A DNA stretch of 6,594 bases, taken from NCBI GenBank assembly GCA_046710875.1, contig JBKEHQ010000073.1:1-6594 (forward strand). Reading direction: 5' to 3'. The DNA is from MGIIb-O3 sp046710875 (GTDB lineage: Archaea; Thermoplasmatota; Poseidoniia; Poseidoniales; Thalassarchaeaceae). A program made the position numbers and the translations under genes. Shown piece after piece: positions 1-5,914 of the stretch. Under the pieces are notes generated by a model, which worked only from the letters and a program-made list of their open reading frames with translations, was not told the origin of the DNA and ran no database searches. Position 1 is the first letter of the stretch, and each line of letters starts with the position of its first letter.

Positions 1-42
1 CGTATTTCCCATCATTCTGTAGTACATACCTTCGCTTACCAT
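1..42 (-). CDS. Partial CDS, 5' end only; possible aldo/keto reductase
   Basis: Reading leftward from an ATG at 42-40, an open frame runs to the window edge and gives MVSEGMYYRMMGNT; a second in-frame ATG at 27-25 would give MYYRMMGNT. Many aldo/keto reductases and Kv-beta-like proteins begin with a pattern of the form M-x-Y-R-x-x-G-x-T/S-G-L-x-V-S, and this fits as far as it goes. Only 14 residues are visible, so both the gene and its family are tentative. It would be transcribed divergently from the M20 hydrolase, with a 94-base intergenic region between the start codons. If the family is right, the product is a cytoplasmic NAD(P)H-dependent carbonyl reductase. The alternative is a chance open frame. 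Confidence 0.4.
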   Translation of the reverse strand, partial: MVSEGMYYRMMGNT

Positions 43-86
43 AACGATGTTACTAAGTCAGATGTTTTCAAGATTGTGGTAGTAAC

Positions 87-100
87 TAGAAATTATAAAA
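87..100 (+). promoter_or_regulatory. Putative archaeal BRE/TATA promoter of the M20 hydrolase gene
   Basis: The sequence TAGAAA followed by TTATAAAA (93-100) resembles a purine-rich TFB recognition element plus a TATA box. Transcription would be expected about 25 bases downstream, near 122, leaving a short leader before the ATG at 137. No convincing Shine-Dalgarno lies before that ATG. TTATAA is itself palindromic, so the same box could in principle also serve the divergent gene at the left edge, but it sits about 54 bases from that gene's ATG and this is weak. Confidence 0.45.
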
Positions 101-136
101 GAAAGTATTATCATGCTTTGAATCGTGTGAAGAAAC

Positions 137-1324
137 ATGAATTCGGACCTACTACTCTCAAGAGCAAAAGAGATTAAGCCTTGGATTATCGAAAAACGGA
201 GAGAAATTCACCGCCACCCTGAACTAATGTATGAAGAATTTGTAACCAGTAAATTAGTACAAGACACACTTACAGAATTGAATATTCCTTTTCAAAAGGA
301 TATTGCAATAACCGGAGTTGTTGGAACCATAGGGAATGGAAATGGCCCTTGTGTTGCACTCAGGGCCGACATGGATGCATTGCCAATACATGAAGAAACT
401 GATGTAGAATTCAAAAGTCAGATAGATGGTAAGATGCATGCTTGCGGACATGATTGCCATACCGCAATGCTACTTGGAGCGGCAAGAATATTAAAAGAAA
501 ATGAAGGTAATATTGAGGGGACCATTAAACTTATTTTTCAACCTGCAGAAGAAGGAGGGGCTGGAGGGAAAATGATGAGGGACGAGGGTGTATTGAAAAA
601 TCCTGACGTAGAACAGATATTTGGATTGCATGTTGCAGGGCAATTGCCTACGGGAATGTTGGCTTCAAGGGATGGAACTTTACTAGCTGCTGCAGGTTCT
701 TTAAAAATAATAGTAAAGGGAAATGGGGGGCATGCTGCAGCGCCGCATAATACAAGAGATCCTGTAATAACAGGATCAAAAATTGTAGTAGAGTTGCAGA
801 CGATAATTTCTAGAGAGTTAAATCCCCTTGAATCTGGAGTAATTAGTGTAACTATGATTAACGGAGGAGATGCATGGAATGTTATTCCATCTAAGTTGGA
901 AATACAAGGAACGATACGATCTTTGACCCTTGAAGGTTTGAATACTTTACAGAAAAGAGTTAAGGAAATATCAGAAGCAATTGCGATAGCAAATCGTTGT
1001 GAAGCAGAAGTAACATTTCCTGGTCATGATTATCCGCCTACGGTAAATTCTAGTACCTGTTGGAATTTAGGTAAAAGTGTAGGTAAAGATATACTGGGAG
1101 ATGATAAAGTTATAGAAATGCCTCCAATAATGGGTGGCGAAGATTTTGCATTTTATACTCAGGAAATACCTGGTTGTTTTGCATTTCTTGGAGTTAGTAA
1201 TCCTGAAATTAATGCTACTTATGATGTCCATCACCCAATGTTCAAAGTTGATGAGGAAGCTTTGCCTTTAGGGGCCGCCATTCATGTAAATTGTGCCTTA
1301 GAATCTTTAGAAAGATTAAGATAA
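137..1324 (+). CDS. M20-family amidohydrolase (N-acyl-amino-acid / IAA-amino-acid hydrolase-like carboxypeptidase)
   Basis: This 395-residue protein is a full-length M20D-type metallohydrolase, the group that includes ILR1/ILL2, hippurate hydrolase and bacterial N-acyl-L-amino acid amidohydrolases. These enzymes cleave the amide bond of N-acyl or N-aryl amino acids or of short peptides using two divalent metals. Visible family motifs are REIHRHPEL at residues 22-30, RADMDALP at 76-83, the ligand motif HACGHDCHT at 101-109 (Cys103, His105), PAEEGG at 136-141 (catalytic Glu and metal ligand Glu138/139), GLHV with His165, GGHAAAPH in the lid/dimerisation domain at 197-204, GGEDFAFY at 333-340, and a C-terminal His pair at 365-366. 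All expected catalytic residues are present. There is no signal peptide, so it should act in the cytoplasm. The ATG at 137 fits the usual family N-terminus and the TATA-like box upstream. The exact substrate cannot be read from the sequence. A role in recycling peptides or acylated amino acids in a heterotroph is inference. Confidence 0.93.
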   Translation: MNSDLLLSRAKEIKPWIIEKRREIHRHPELMYEEFVTSKLVQDTLTELNIPFQKDIAITGVVGTIGNGNGPCVALRADMDALPIHEETDVEFKSQIDGKMHACGHDCHTAMLLGAARILKENEGNIEGTIKLIFQPAEEGGAGGKMMRDEGVLKNPDVEQIFGLHVAGQLPTGMLASRDGTLLAAAGSLKIIVKGNGGHAAAPHNTRDPVITGSKIVVELQTIISRELNPLESGVISVTMINGGDAWNVIPSKLEIQGTIRSLTLEGLNTLQKRVKEISEAIAIANRCEAEVTFPGHDYPPTVNSSTCWNLGKSVGKDILGDDKVIEMPPIMGGEDFAFYTQEIPGCFAFLGVSNPEINATYDVHHPMFKVDEEALPLGAAIHVNCALESLERLR

Positions 1325-1332
1325 GTTTGGAG

Positions 1333-1344
1333 TATTTTTATTCT
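1333..1344 (+). terminator. Possible T-rich terminator after the M20 gene
   Basis: The sequence TATTTTTATTCT begins 9 bases after the M20 stop codon. Archaeal RNA polymerase often terminates at U-rich tracts without a hairpin, and a separate TATA-like motif follows before the next gene. In such AT-rich DNA a T tract is weak evidence. Confidence 0.25.
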
Positions 1345-1355
1345 CATTAACAGAG

Positions 1356-1365
1356 GATAAAATAT
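1356..1365 (+). promoter_or_regulatory. Putative TATA box of the LLM oxidoreductase gene
   Basis: GATAAAATAT is centred about 28 bases before the ATG at 1389. This is the geometry expected if transcription starts at or next to the start codon, giving a leaderless mRNA. The only Shine-Dalgarno-like sequence is a poor AGGG at 1377-1380. The call rests on spacing and AT-rich composition only. Confidence 0.35.
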
Positions 1366-1388
1366 CATAACATGATAGGGTATAATAT

Positions 1389-2414
1389 ATGGAAATTGGC
1401 ATTGATAGTTTCGCAGCTTTAGAAATGGGTAATGTCGAGAGTTCTCCGGAAAGAAGTACGAAGTCAATAAATCAATTACTAGATAGGATTGAACATGCAG
1501 ATAAAATGGGCCTAGATGTTTTTGGAATAGGAGAACATTATAGGAAGGAATTTCTAGATTCTGCTCCTCCGGTAATATTATCAGCAGCTGCAGCTCGAAC
1601 AAAAAAAATTCGTTTAACGAGTGCTGTGACAGTTTTGAGTGCAGCTGATCCAGTGAGGGCTTTTCAAAATTTTTCAACACTTGATTTGATCTCAGGAGGT
1701 CGTGCTGAGATGGTAGTTGGCCGAGGATCATTTACCGAATCATTTCAATTATTTGGATTGAATATTCAAGAATATGATCAGATATTTTCAGAGAAATTAG
1801 ATTTATTATTATCTATTAGAGATAATGAAAAAATTACTTGGTCGGGAAAATATAGGCCTGCATTGAATAATCAACCAGTTTACCCACGACCGCTTCAGGA
1901 TCCTTTGCCAATATGGCTTGGAGTAGGTGGTACTCCCCAATCATTTGTTCGTGCTGGTTTACTTGGCCTACCTCTTATGATTGCAATTATTGGAGGAGAA
2001 ACTCATCGTTTTAGGCCATTAGTAGATCTTTACAGGGAAGCTGGCGCAAAGGCTGGACATTCTCCCGATATGCTTAATGTCGGAATACACTCATTGGGAT
2101 ATGTAGAAAAAGATGCACAGAAAGCAAGAGATGTATATTTCCCCGGATATGCAGAGACATTTACTCGCATTGGTAGAGAAAGAGGTTGGCCTCCAGTTAC
2201 AAGAAGTAGATTTGATGAGCAAACTGGGCCACTTGGTGCTTATGCGATTGGAGATGCCCAAGAAGTTGCAGAAAAAATAATTCGCCATAGCGAGGCCTTG
2301 GGAGGAATAACTAGATTTTCATTTCAAATGGATAATGCTAAATTAAGTCATGAGCAATTAATGGATGCTATCGAAATAATAGGGAAAGAAGTATCACCGA
2401 TAGTAAATTCTTAG
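1389..2414 (+). CDS. LLM-class (luciferase-like) flavin-dependent oxidoreductase
   Basis: This complete 341-residue protein belongs to the bacterial luciferase-like superfamily of TIM-barrel flavin (FMN or F420) oxidoreductases and monooxygenases. Key stretches are the N-terminal strand MEIGIDSF, the helix and strand around LDVFGIGEHYR (residues 42-52), AAAARTKKIRLTSAVTVL (66-83), DPVRAFQNFSTLDLISGGRAE (87-107), the loop VGRGSF (110-115), QPVYPRPLQDPLPIWLGVGG (162-181), and YAIGDAQEVAEKI (285-297) near the C-terminus. From memory, the pattern GLDVFGIGEH...RTKKIRLTSAVTVL...GRGSF resembles the subfamily named LLM_2I7G (TIGR03858), mostly bacterial and of unknown substrate. Whether the cofactor is FMN or F420 is not decidable by eye. 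No signal peptide or membrane segment is seen, so it should be cytoplasmic. It lies 64 bases after the M20 gene on the same strand, with its own TATA-like motif between them, so co-transcription is uncertain. Confidence 0.92.
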   Translation: MEIGIDSFAALEMGNVESSPERSTKSINQLLDRIEHADKMGLDVFGIGEHYRKEFLDSAPPVILSAAAARTKKIRLTSAVTVLSAADPVRAFQNFSTLDLISGGRAEMVVGRGSFTESFQLFGLNIQEYDQIFSEKLDLLLSIRDNEKITWSGKYRPALNNQPVYPRPLQDPLPIWLGVGGTPQSFVRAGLLGLPLMIAIIGGETHRFRPLVDLYREAGAKAGHSPDMLNVGIHSLGYVEKDAQKARDVYFPGYAETFTRIGRERGWPPVTRSRFDEQTGPLGAYAIGDAQEVAEKIIRHSEALGGITRFSFQMDNAKLSHEQLMDAIEIIGKEVSPIVNS

Positions 2415-2427
2415 TATTTCTTTCAAA

Positions 2428-2436
2428 TTTATAAAA
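2428..2436 (+). promoter_or_regulatory. Possible TATA box upstream of the DUF2071 gene
   Basis: TTTATAAAA lies in the 106-base gap between the LLM and DUF2071 genes. With the usual spacing, transcription would start near 2455-2460 and give a leader of about 60 bases, consistent with the Shine-Dalgarno-like GAGGT seen before the next ATG. The short T-rich stretch just before it (2415-2430) may also end the LLM transcript. Nothing else is recognisable in this gap. Confidence 0.3.
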
Positions 2437-2503
2437 AAATATTATCATACTGCTTAATCTTATTTGAACGAAGTTGGGTTAGCATAATTGTTTTTAGTAA
2501 CAT

Positions 2504-2508
2504 GAGGT
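2504..2508 (+). promoter_or_regulatory. Shine-Dalgarno-like GAGGT before the DUF2071 gene
   Basis: GAGGT ends 12 bases before the ATG at 2521, a slightly long spacing. It supports ATG 2521 over the in-frame ATG at 2563, which has no purine-rich motif at a useful distance. An ATG at 2502 overlapping this site opens a frame that stops after two codons and can be ignored. Confidence 0.4.
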
Positions 2509-2520
2509 AAAGCACCTGAC

Positions 2521-3261
2521 ATGGGGGGCGGAGTATGGAGCATAGAACATATTCCTTTTCCAATGCCGATTAGAAATTGGTCTTTAAGGCAAAATTGGAT
2601 AAATTTAACGTTTTTACACTGGGAAGTTGATCCAAATAAATTAAAAAAATATATACCAAATGATTTGGAACTTGATCTATTTAATGGAAAGGCATATGTG
2701 GGGACGATTCCATTTACAATGGAGAATGTTAGGCCGCATTATCTTCCTTCCTTACCAATGGTTTCAACATTTCCAGAGTTCAATATTAGGATATATGTCA
2801 AAAAAAATAACAAAGCTGGAGTGCTATTTTTGACTTTGGAAGCACATAGTCGCATCACTTGTAAATTTGCACCTTGGGCTTATGGTTTGCCATACAAATA
2901 TGCTTTTGCTAAAGTCAAGGTTGGAAAGGATAATGAATATTATTGGAATTCTAAGCGTAAAAGTAATGGAATAGAATTGAAGGGTAAATCATTTGCAACC
3001 GGAAAGTTGCGTACAGCTGAAAAAGGGACAATTGAAGAATTCCTATTTGAGCGATATTGCCTATATGTCAATCACAAAGGAAAGACGAAAATAGCCCACA
3101 CACAGCATTCATCATGGGAGTTTCAAGATGCTGTGGCAGATATTGAAGTTAATACTTTGACCGGTTTTTATGATTTGGGCATCCAAGATTTACAGAAAGC
3201 TGACTTAGTCCATGTTACTAAAGGAGTCAAGGTAAGAACTTGGAGTTTAGAATCTACATAA
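2521..3261 (+). CDS. DUF2071 / YqjF-like family protein
   Basis: This 246-residue soluble protein matches the DUF2071 (YqjF) family, which is related in fold to acetoacetate decarboxylase-like proteins and has no established reaction. Family hallmarks are RQNWINLTFLHWEVDPN near residues 23-39, LELDLFNGKAYVGTIPFTM (49-67), VRPHYLPSLPMVSTFPEFN (70-88), the aromatic region APWAYGLPY (117-125), FLFERYCLY (174-182), and the C-terminal HSSWEFQDAVADIEVNTL (196-213). No signal peptide or transmembrane helix is apparent. The domain begins around residue 20, so the first 14 residues (starting MGGGVW, encoded by a run of six G) could be an over-extension and ATG 2563 is a possible alternative start. The gene is followed after 15 bases by the DCC-family gene with its own strong Shine-Dalgarno, so the two probably share a transcript. 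Family assignment is solid; function is unknown. Confidence 0.88.
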   Translation: MGGGVWSIEHIPFPMPIRNWSLRQNWINLTFLHWEVDPNKLKKYIPNDLELDLFNGKAYVGTIPFTMENVRPHYLPSLPMVSTFPEFNIRIYVKKNNKAGVLFLTLEAHSRITCKFAPWAYGLPYKYAFAKVKVGKDNEYYWNSKRKSNGIELKGKSFATGKLRTAEKGTIEEFLFERYCLYVNHKGKTKIAHTQHSSWEFQDAVADIEVNTLTGFYDLGIQDLQKADLVHVTKGVKVRTWSLEST

Positions 3262-3262
3262 T

Positions 3263-3267
3263 AGGAG
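3263..3267 (+). promoter_or_regulatory. Shine-Dalgarno AGGAG before the DCC-family gene
   Basis: AGGAG overlaps the region just after the DUF2071 stop and ends 9 bases before the ATG at 3277. It is the best ribosome-binding site in the window. It fixes the start of the downstream gene and fits internal initiation on a two-gene mRNA. Confidence 0.65.
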
Positions 3268-3276
3268 TTTGAATAG

Positions 3277-3660
3277 ATGGTTAAAGATATTTTATTAATG
3301 GATGGAGATTGTGGTCTTTGCTCAAAATTAGCCAATTTTTTACATCCTCGTTTAAGTCAAAAGAATTCAATAAAATTTTTATCAAATAGTAGTGAAGAAG
3401 GAAAATTAATTATATCAAAATTACCTAAAAGACAACAGGTAGCAGATACAGTATATTTAGTAAGAAATGGTAAATGTTACATCAAATCCGCTGCGGCCAT
3501 CCGATGCTTAATTTATATGAAATGGCATTATAAAATATTATTTCCAATTGCTTGGATTTGGCCTTTGCCATTAAGAAATATAATATATGCCATTATTGCT
3601 AAATATAGGCATAAATTCTTCAAAAGACCAGCTTATTGTATATTTCCTGATTTGAATTAA
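3277..3660 (+). CDS. DCC-family (DUF393/YuxK-like) thiol-disulfide oxidoreductase-like protein
   Basis: This 127-residue protein belongs to the DCC family (DUF393, YuxK-like), small thioredoxin-fold-like proteins named after a conserved D-x-x-C-x-x-C type motif near the N-terminus. Here the motif is DGDCGLC at residues 9-15, with Cys12 and Cys15 as the putative redox pair. Other family features are VRNGKCYIKSAAAIRCL (62-78), a hydrophobic stretch around residues 86-107 that contains IAWIWPLPLR, and a C-terminal CIFPD with Cys121. Length is normal for the family. The hydrophobic stretch may be membrane-associated but is broken by prolines, and similar segments are usual in soluble members. Thiol-disulfide activity is a family-name assumption rather than something demonstrated for most members. 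It forms a pair with the DUF2071 gene upstream and converges on the MutS-like gene with only 7 bases between stop codons. Confidence 0.87.
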   Translation: MVKDILLMDGDCGLCSKLANFLHPRLSQKNSIKFLSNSSEEGKLIISKLPKRQQVADTVYLVRNGKCYIKSAAAIRCLIYMKWHYKILFPIAWIWPLPLRNIIYAIIAKYRHKFFKRPAYCIFPDLN

Positions 3661-3667
3661 AGGGCAA

Positions 3668-5686
3668 TTAGAATATTTTTAATAAATCAGAAAATATTTT
3701 TTCAGTAGGCCCGGATGATCTTGCTGCCAATCTTCGAACTATTAATTCGGGCGTAGAACGGGCAATGTGATTCCTCTTAGGAGTTCTATCCACTATAAGA
3801 TCCATATTTTCATCCAATCCTTGTGCTTCAATTCCATCTATCCTAACTTTATCTCCCATGATATTCCTTATAGAAGGCCCGATATGAGTTACAAGAAGTA
3901 CGTTGGTGTCTAAATTATTATTTGATGCAGAAAGTAATCCTCCCAAAATTAATGCAGCGGAACCAGGTTCTGTGATTGCTTCTAATTCATCAGCAAGAAT
4001 TAATTTTCTCTTGTTTGAAACTAAAATTTCTGCTAGCCTCCTAAGTGTCCTCTCAAGGGCACCAGCCGATTGCGTACCTGATACCTTTGCCAACATATGA
4101 ATTTCATCCAACAAACCTATTTTGGATTCAGAAGCAGGTATTGGTAGGCCACAATGAGCAAGTATCGTAATCATCCCTAAAGTTTCTAAAAGGGTTGTTT
4201 TTCCTCCTGAGTTAGCCCCTGACAATAATGCTATTCGGTCGCGATCTCCCTGAACAGATATTTCTCCCAATCCATATGTAATTGGATCCGGTTCACAGTC
4301 AAGAAGTAGGTGCCTTGCATCCTTCACCCAAATCCCTGGATGATTAGTAAAAATATTCGGCATTGTACATCTATTTTCAATTGCCCACTTTCCAATTCCT
4401 ATCCACATATCAATTTCGATACAATTTGAAATAGCAATATTTGATAGATTAATAATTTTTTGAGTTGAATTTGCCAGCATAATTTCGCCTGTACTACGTT
4501 CGGATAATATTGCTGAATCCAATTTATTTTCTATCACATCCAATATTTCGCGATTTATGATACAAGGGTAATCATTAGAATATATTTCAAAGGGGATATT
4601 GATTCCAGTTTTATTTAGGTAATCACTTAATCTAATCTTACCTAATTCAAGAGGTTGTTCCATCGAATCTGCAACTACTCTCTTTAATCTCATCTCTAGA
4701 CTGCTGATATCTGAGTAGTATGACAATACTTCATCCCCTTCAAAGGACATTGAGGCATCTGAAGTTCCTGATACTATTGCATCGTTGACTGATCCTTCAA
4801 TAGACTTCACTTCGGCCCAAAGGCCATCTCTTATTTTTTCCAATATTTCCAGTTGGTTTGATTCATTTTTCATAGATTTTAAAATCAATGGTAAATTATC
4901 TAATCCATTGAGCGCTTCTCCTATTTTTTCGCCAATATAATTCACTGGCCACTCTATATCAGATAATTCTGATAGAATAGACAGATTTGAATAATTTAAT
5001 TTTAGCCATTCCAATGGTATTTCAGGAATCATAGAATTTAATGAGTCATTTATTCTAGATATAACCCATCCAGGCGGAGATTCATTTGGTGCATTCGGGC
5101 CAATCCAAGTAACTTTATTCAAACCCAAATAATCATTCCATGTCTCATTTGACGACCTAACAATAATCCTACATCTTTTACTAACTTGATTTAAACTGTC
5201 TAAGAGTGAGGCATCTGGGATAACTATTACCCTGTCTATTCTAGTATTTGGTTGAATTGTTTGAGATAAACCTGAAATAGAATTAATCCATTTTTGTTGG
5301 AAATTTATATTATTAGCTACGAAGCATATAGATTCTGTTGCCCAATTTTGCCTTATTTTTATTAGATTTAAGCTACTTCTCGTCAGTGGAGACATTATAG
5401 ATAATCTACTTTTACCAGCATTTGTCTCAACATATTTAGAAATTTGTTCAATTATATCACTGTGGAGTTTGCGACTCTCGTCAGTACAAGTAATTTCCTT
5501 TAAGTTTCCATTCTTAGCATTTATTAATTTAACAGCCCTCTGTAATGAAATCCCATCTATACTTGATAGGGTATTGACATCGCCTTCATCCAATATCCTC
5601 TCTACCTCTTCCTTAGATCCCAGTATTTCAATTAATTTATTTGCAATAGAATCTCCGACACCTGGTAACTCAGTTAATTTTAACAT
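3668..5686 (-). CDS. Archaeal MutS-like ATPase with N-terminal helix-hairpin-helix domain
   Basis: From the ATG at 5686-5684 the protein has 672 residues. Residues 3-58 form a tandem HhH DNA-binding region (ELPGVGDSIANKLIEI, then SIDGISLQRAVKLI). A long helical, lightly conserved middle section corresponds to the MutS core/lever. The C-terminal ATPase has Walker A GANSGGKTT (490-498), a Walker B region LILADELEAITEPGSA (562-577), the switch histidine in VTH (599-601), and the motif RSTPELIVRRLA near residues 644-655. I see no Phe-x-Glu mismatch-reading motif at the N-terminus and no C-terminal Smr nuclease, so it is neither canonical MutS1 nor bacterial MutS2. It fits the archaeal MutS-related lineage (MutS5-like), thought to act on DNA junctions or damage; the exact role is unclear. 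The open frame extends upstream to a TTG at 5782, with an ATG at 5773-5771, adding a hydrophobic segment. I prefer 5686 because HhH then begins at once, as in relatives. Confidence 0.85.
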   Translation of the reverse strand: MLKLTELPGVGDSIANKLIEILGSKEEVERILDEGDVNTLSSIDGISLQRAVKLINAKNGNLKEITCTDESRKLHSDIIEQISKYVETNAGKSRLSIMSPLTRSSLNLIKIRQNWATESICFVANNINFQQKWINSISGLSQTIQPNTRIDRVIVIPDASLLDSLNQVSKRCRIIVRSSNETWNDYLGLNKVTWIGPNAPNESPPGWVISRINDSLNSMIPEIPLEWLKLNYSNLSILSELSDIEWPVNYIGEKIGEALNGLDNLPLILKSMKNESNQLEILEKIRDGLWAEVKSIEGSVNDAIVSGTSDASMSFEGDEVLSYYSDISSLEMRLKRVVADSMEQPLELGKIRLSDYLNKTGINIPFEIYSNDYPCIINREILDVIENKLDSAILSERSTGEIMLANSTQKIINLSNIAISNCIEIDMWIGIGKWAIENRCTMPNIFTNHPGIWVKDARHLLLDCEPDPITYGLGEISVQGDRDRIALLSGANSGGKTTLLETLGMITILAHCGLPIPASESKIGLLDEIHMLAKVSGTQSAGALERTLRRLAEILVSNKRKLILADELEAITEPGSAALILGGLLSASNNNLDTNVLLVTHIGPSIRNIMGDKVRIDGIEAQGLDENMDLIVDRTPKRNHIARSTPELIVRRLAARSSGPTEKIFSDLLKIF
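3672..3702 (+). terminator. Possible stem-loop and T-run terminating the DUF2071-DCC unit
   Basis: AATATTTT (3672-3679) and AAAATATT (3691-3698) are perfect inverse complements around an 11-base loop, and a run of six T (3697-3702) overlaps and follows the right arm. In + orientation this looks like a terminator for the two-gene unit. It lies inside the last codons of the convergent MutS-like gene. The stem is entirely A-T, so it is weak thermodynamically and could be due to composition. Confidence 0.35.
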
Positions 5687-5805
5687 AAGTCTAGTCGAAG
5701 TTTGGAGGTAATTAAGGAAAGCGGTAATAAATATGAGAAGGAATAGATAATTAGTAACTTTCAAATTTTTCATTAATGTCAATATTGTTGAATATCATTC
5801 ATTAT

Positions 5806-5817
5806 TCAATTATAAAA
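5806..5817 (-). promoter_or_regulatory. Possible TATA element upstream of the MutS-like gene
   Basis: On the - strand this reads ATTTTATAATTG. It lies about 39 bases before the upstream in-frame ATG (5773) and about 125 bases before the preferred start (5686). Further down, a weaker ATATTTATTA at about 5737-5728 would better suit the 5686 start. Both motifs are unremarkable in such AT-rich DNA, so neither settles the start. Confidence 0.25.
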
Positions 5818-5858
5818 TATATAGAATTAATAAATTATTAAGGTATAAAAAATAGGTC

Positions 5859-5887
5859 GATGACCTCTCTAGTTAAGAGAGGTCATC
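5859..5887 (-). terminator. 12-bp perfect hairpin, probable terminator of the rhodopsin gene
   Basis: GATGACCTCTCT (5859-5870) and AGAGAGGTCATC (5876-5887) are exact inverse complements around the 5-base loop AGTTA. In the direction of the rhodopsin gene the hairpin starts 27 bases after the stop codon, and after four further bases (GACC) comes TATTTTTTATA, so it resembles an intrinsic terminator with a slightly displaced U tract. On the + strand TTTT follows the stem immediately, so it could act on both strands. It is the only strong, GC-containing hairpin I see between genes. The remaining intergenic sequence up to the MutS-like gene is very AT-rich with no other visible structure. Confidence 0.65.
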
Positions 5888-5914
5888 TTTTAACATATTA
5901 ACATATTTTTTTAA

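Noticed and set aside
254..460. 68-codon minus-strand open frame inside the M20 gene
   Set aside because: It is antisense to a fully conserved M20 coding region and its translation shows no recognisable domain.
1282..1731. 149-codon minus-strand open frame across the M20/LLM junction
   Set aside because: It overlaps the well-supported LLM N-terminus and the M20 C-terminus; the translation is low-complexity Leu/Ser/Phe-rich, as expected of antisense in AT-rich DNA.
2091..2288. 65-codon minus-strand open frame inside the LLM gene
   Set aside because: It is antisense to conserved LLM sequence, with no motif and no start signal.
3541..3600. Hydrophobic stretch of the DCC protein as a true transmembrane helix
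   Set aside because: It is interrupted by prolines and charged residues and corresponds to a usual hydrophobic region of soluble DCC-family proteins.
3903..4100. 65-codon + strand open frame opposite the MutS ATPase domain
   Set aside because: It lies antisense to the conserved Walker B region, which explains its open frame.
5469..5711. 80-codon + strand open frame opposite the HhH region of the MutS-like gene
   Set aside because: It is antisense to conserved HhH motifs and the protein sequence is unrecognisable.
5855..5890. Hairpin as part of a tRNA, attachment site or CRISPR repeat
   Set aside because: It is a single copy, has no cloverleaf or CCA end and no neighbouring repeats; a terminator or mRNA 3' structure explains it better.
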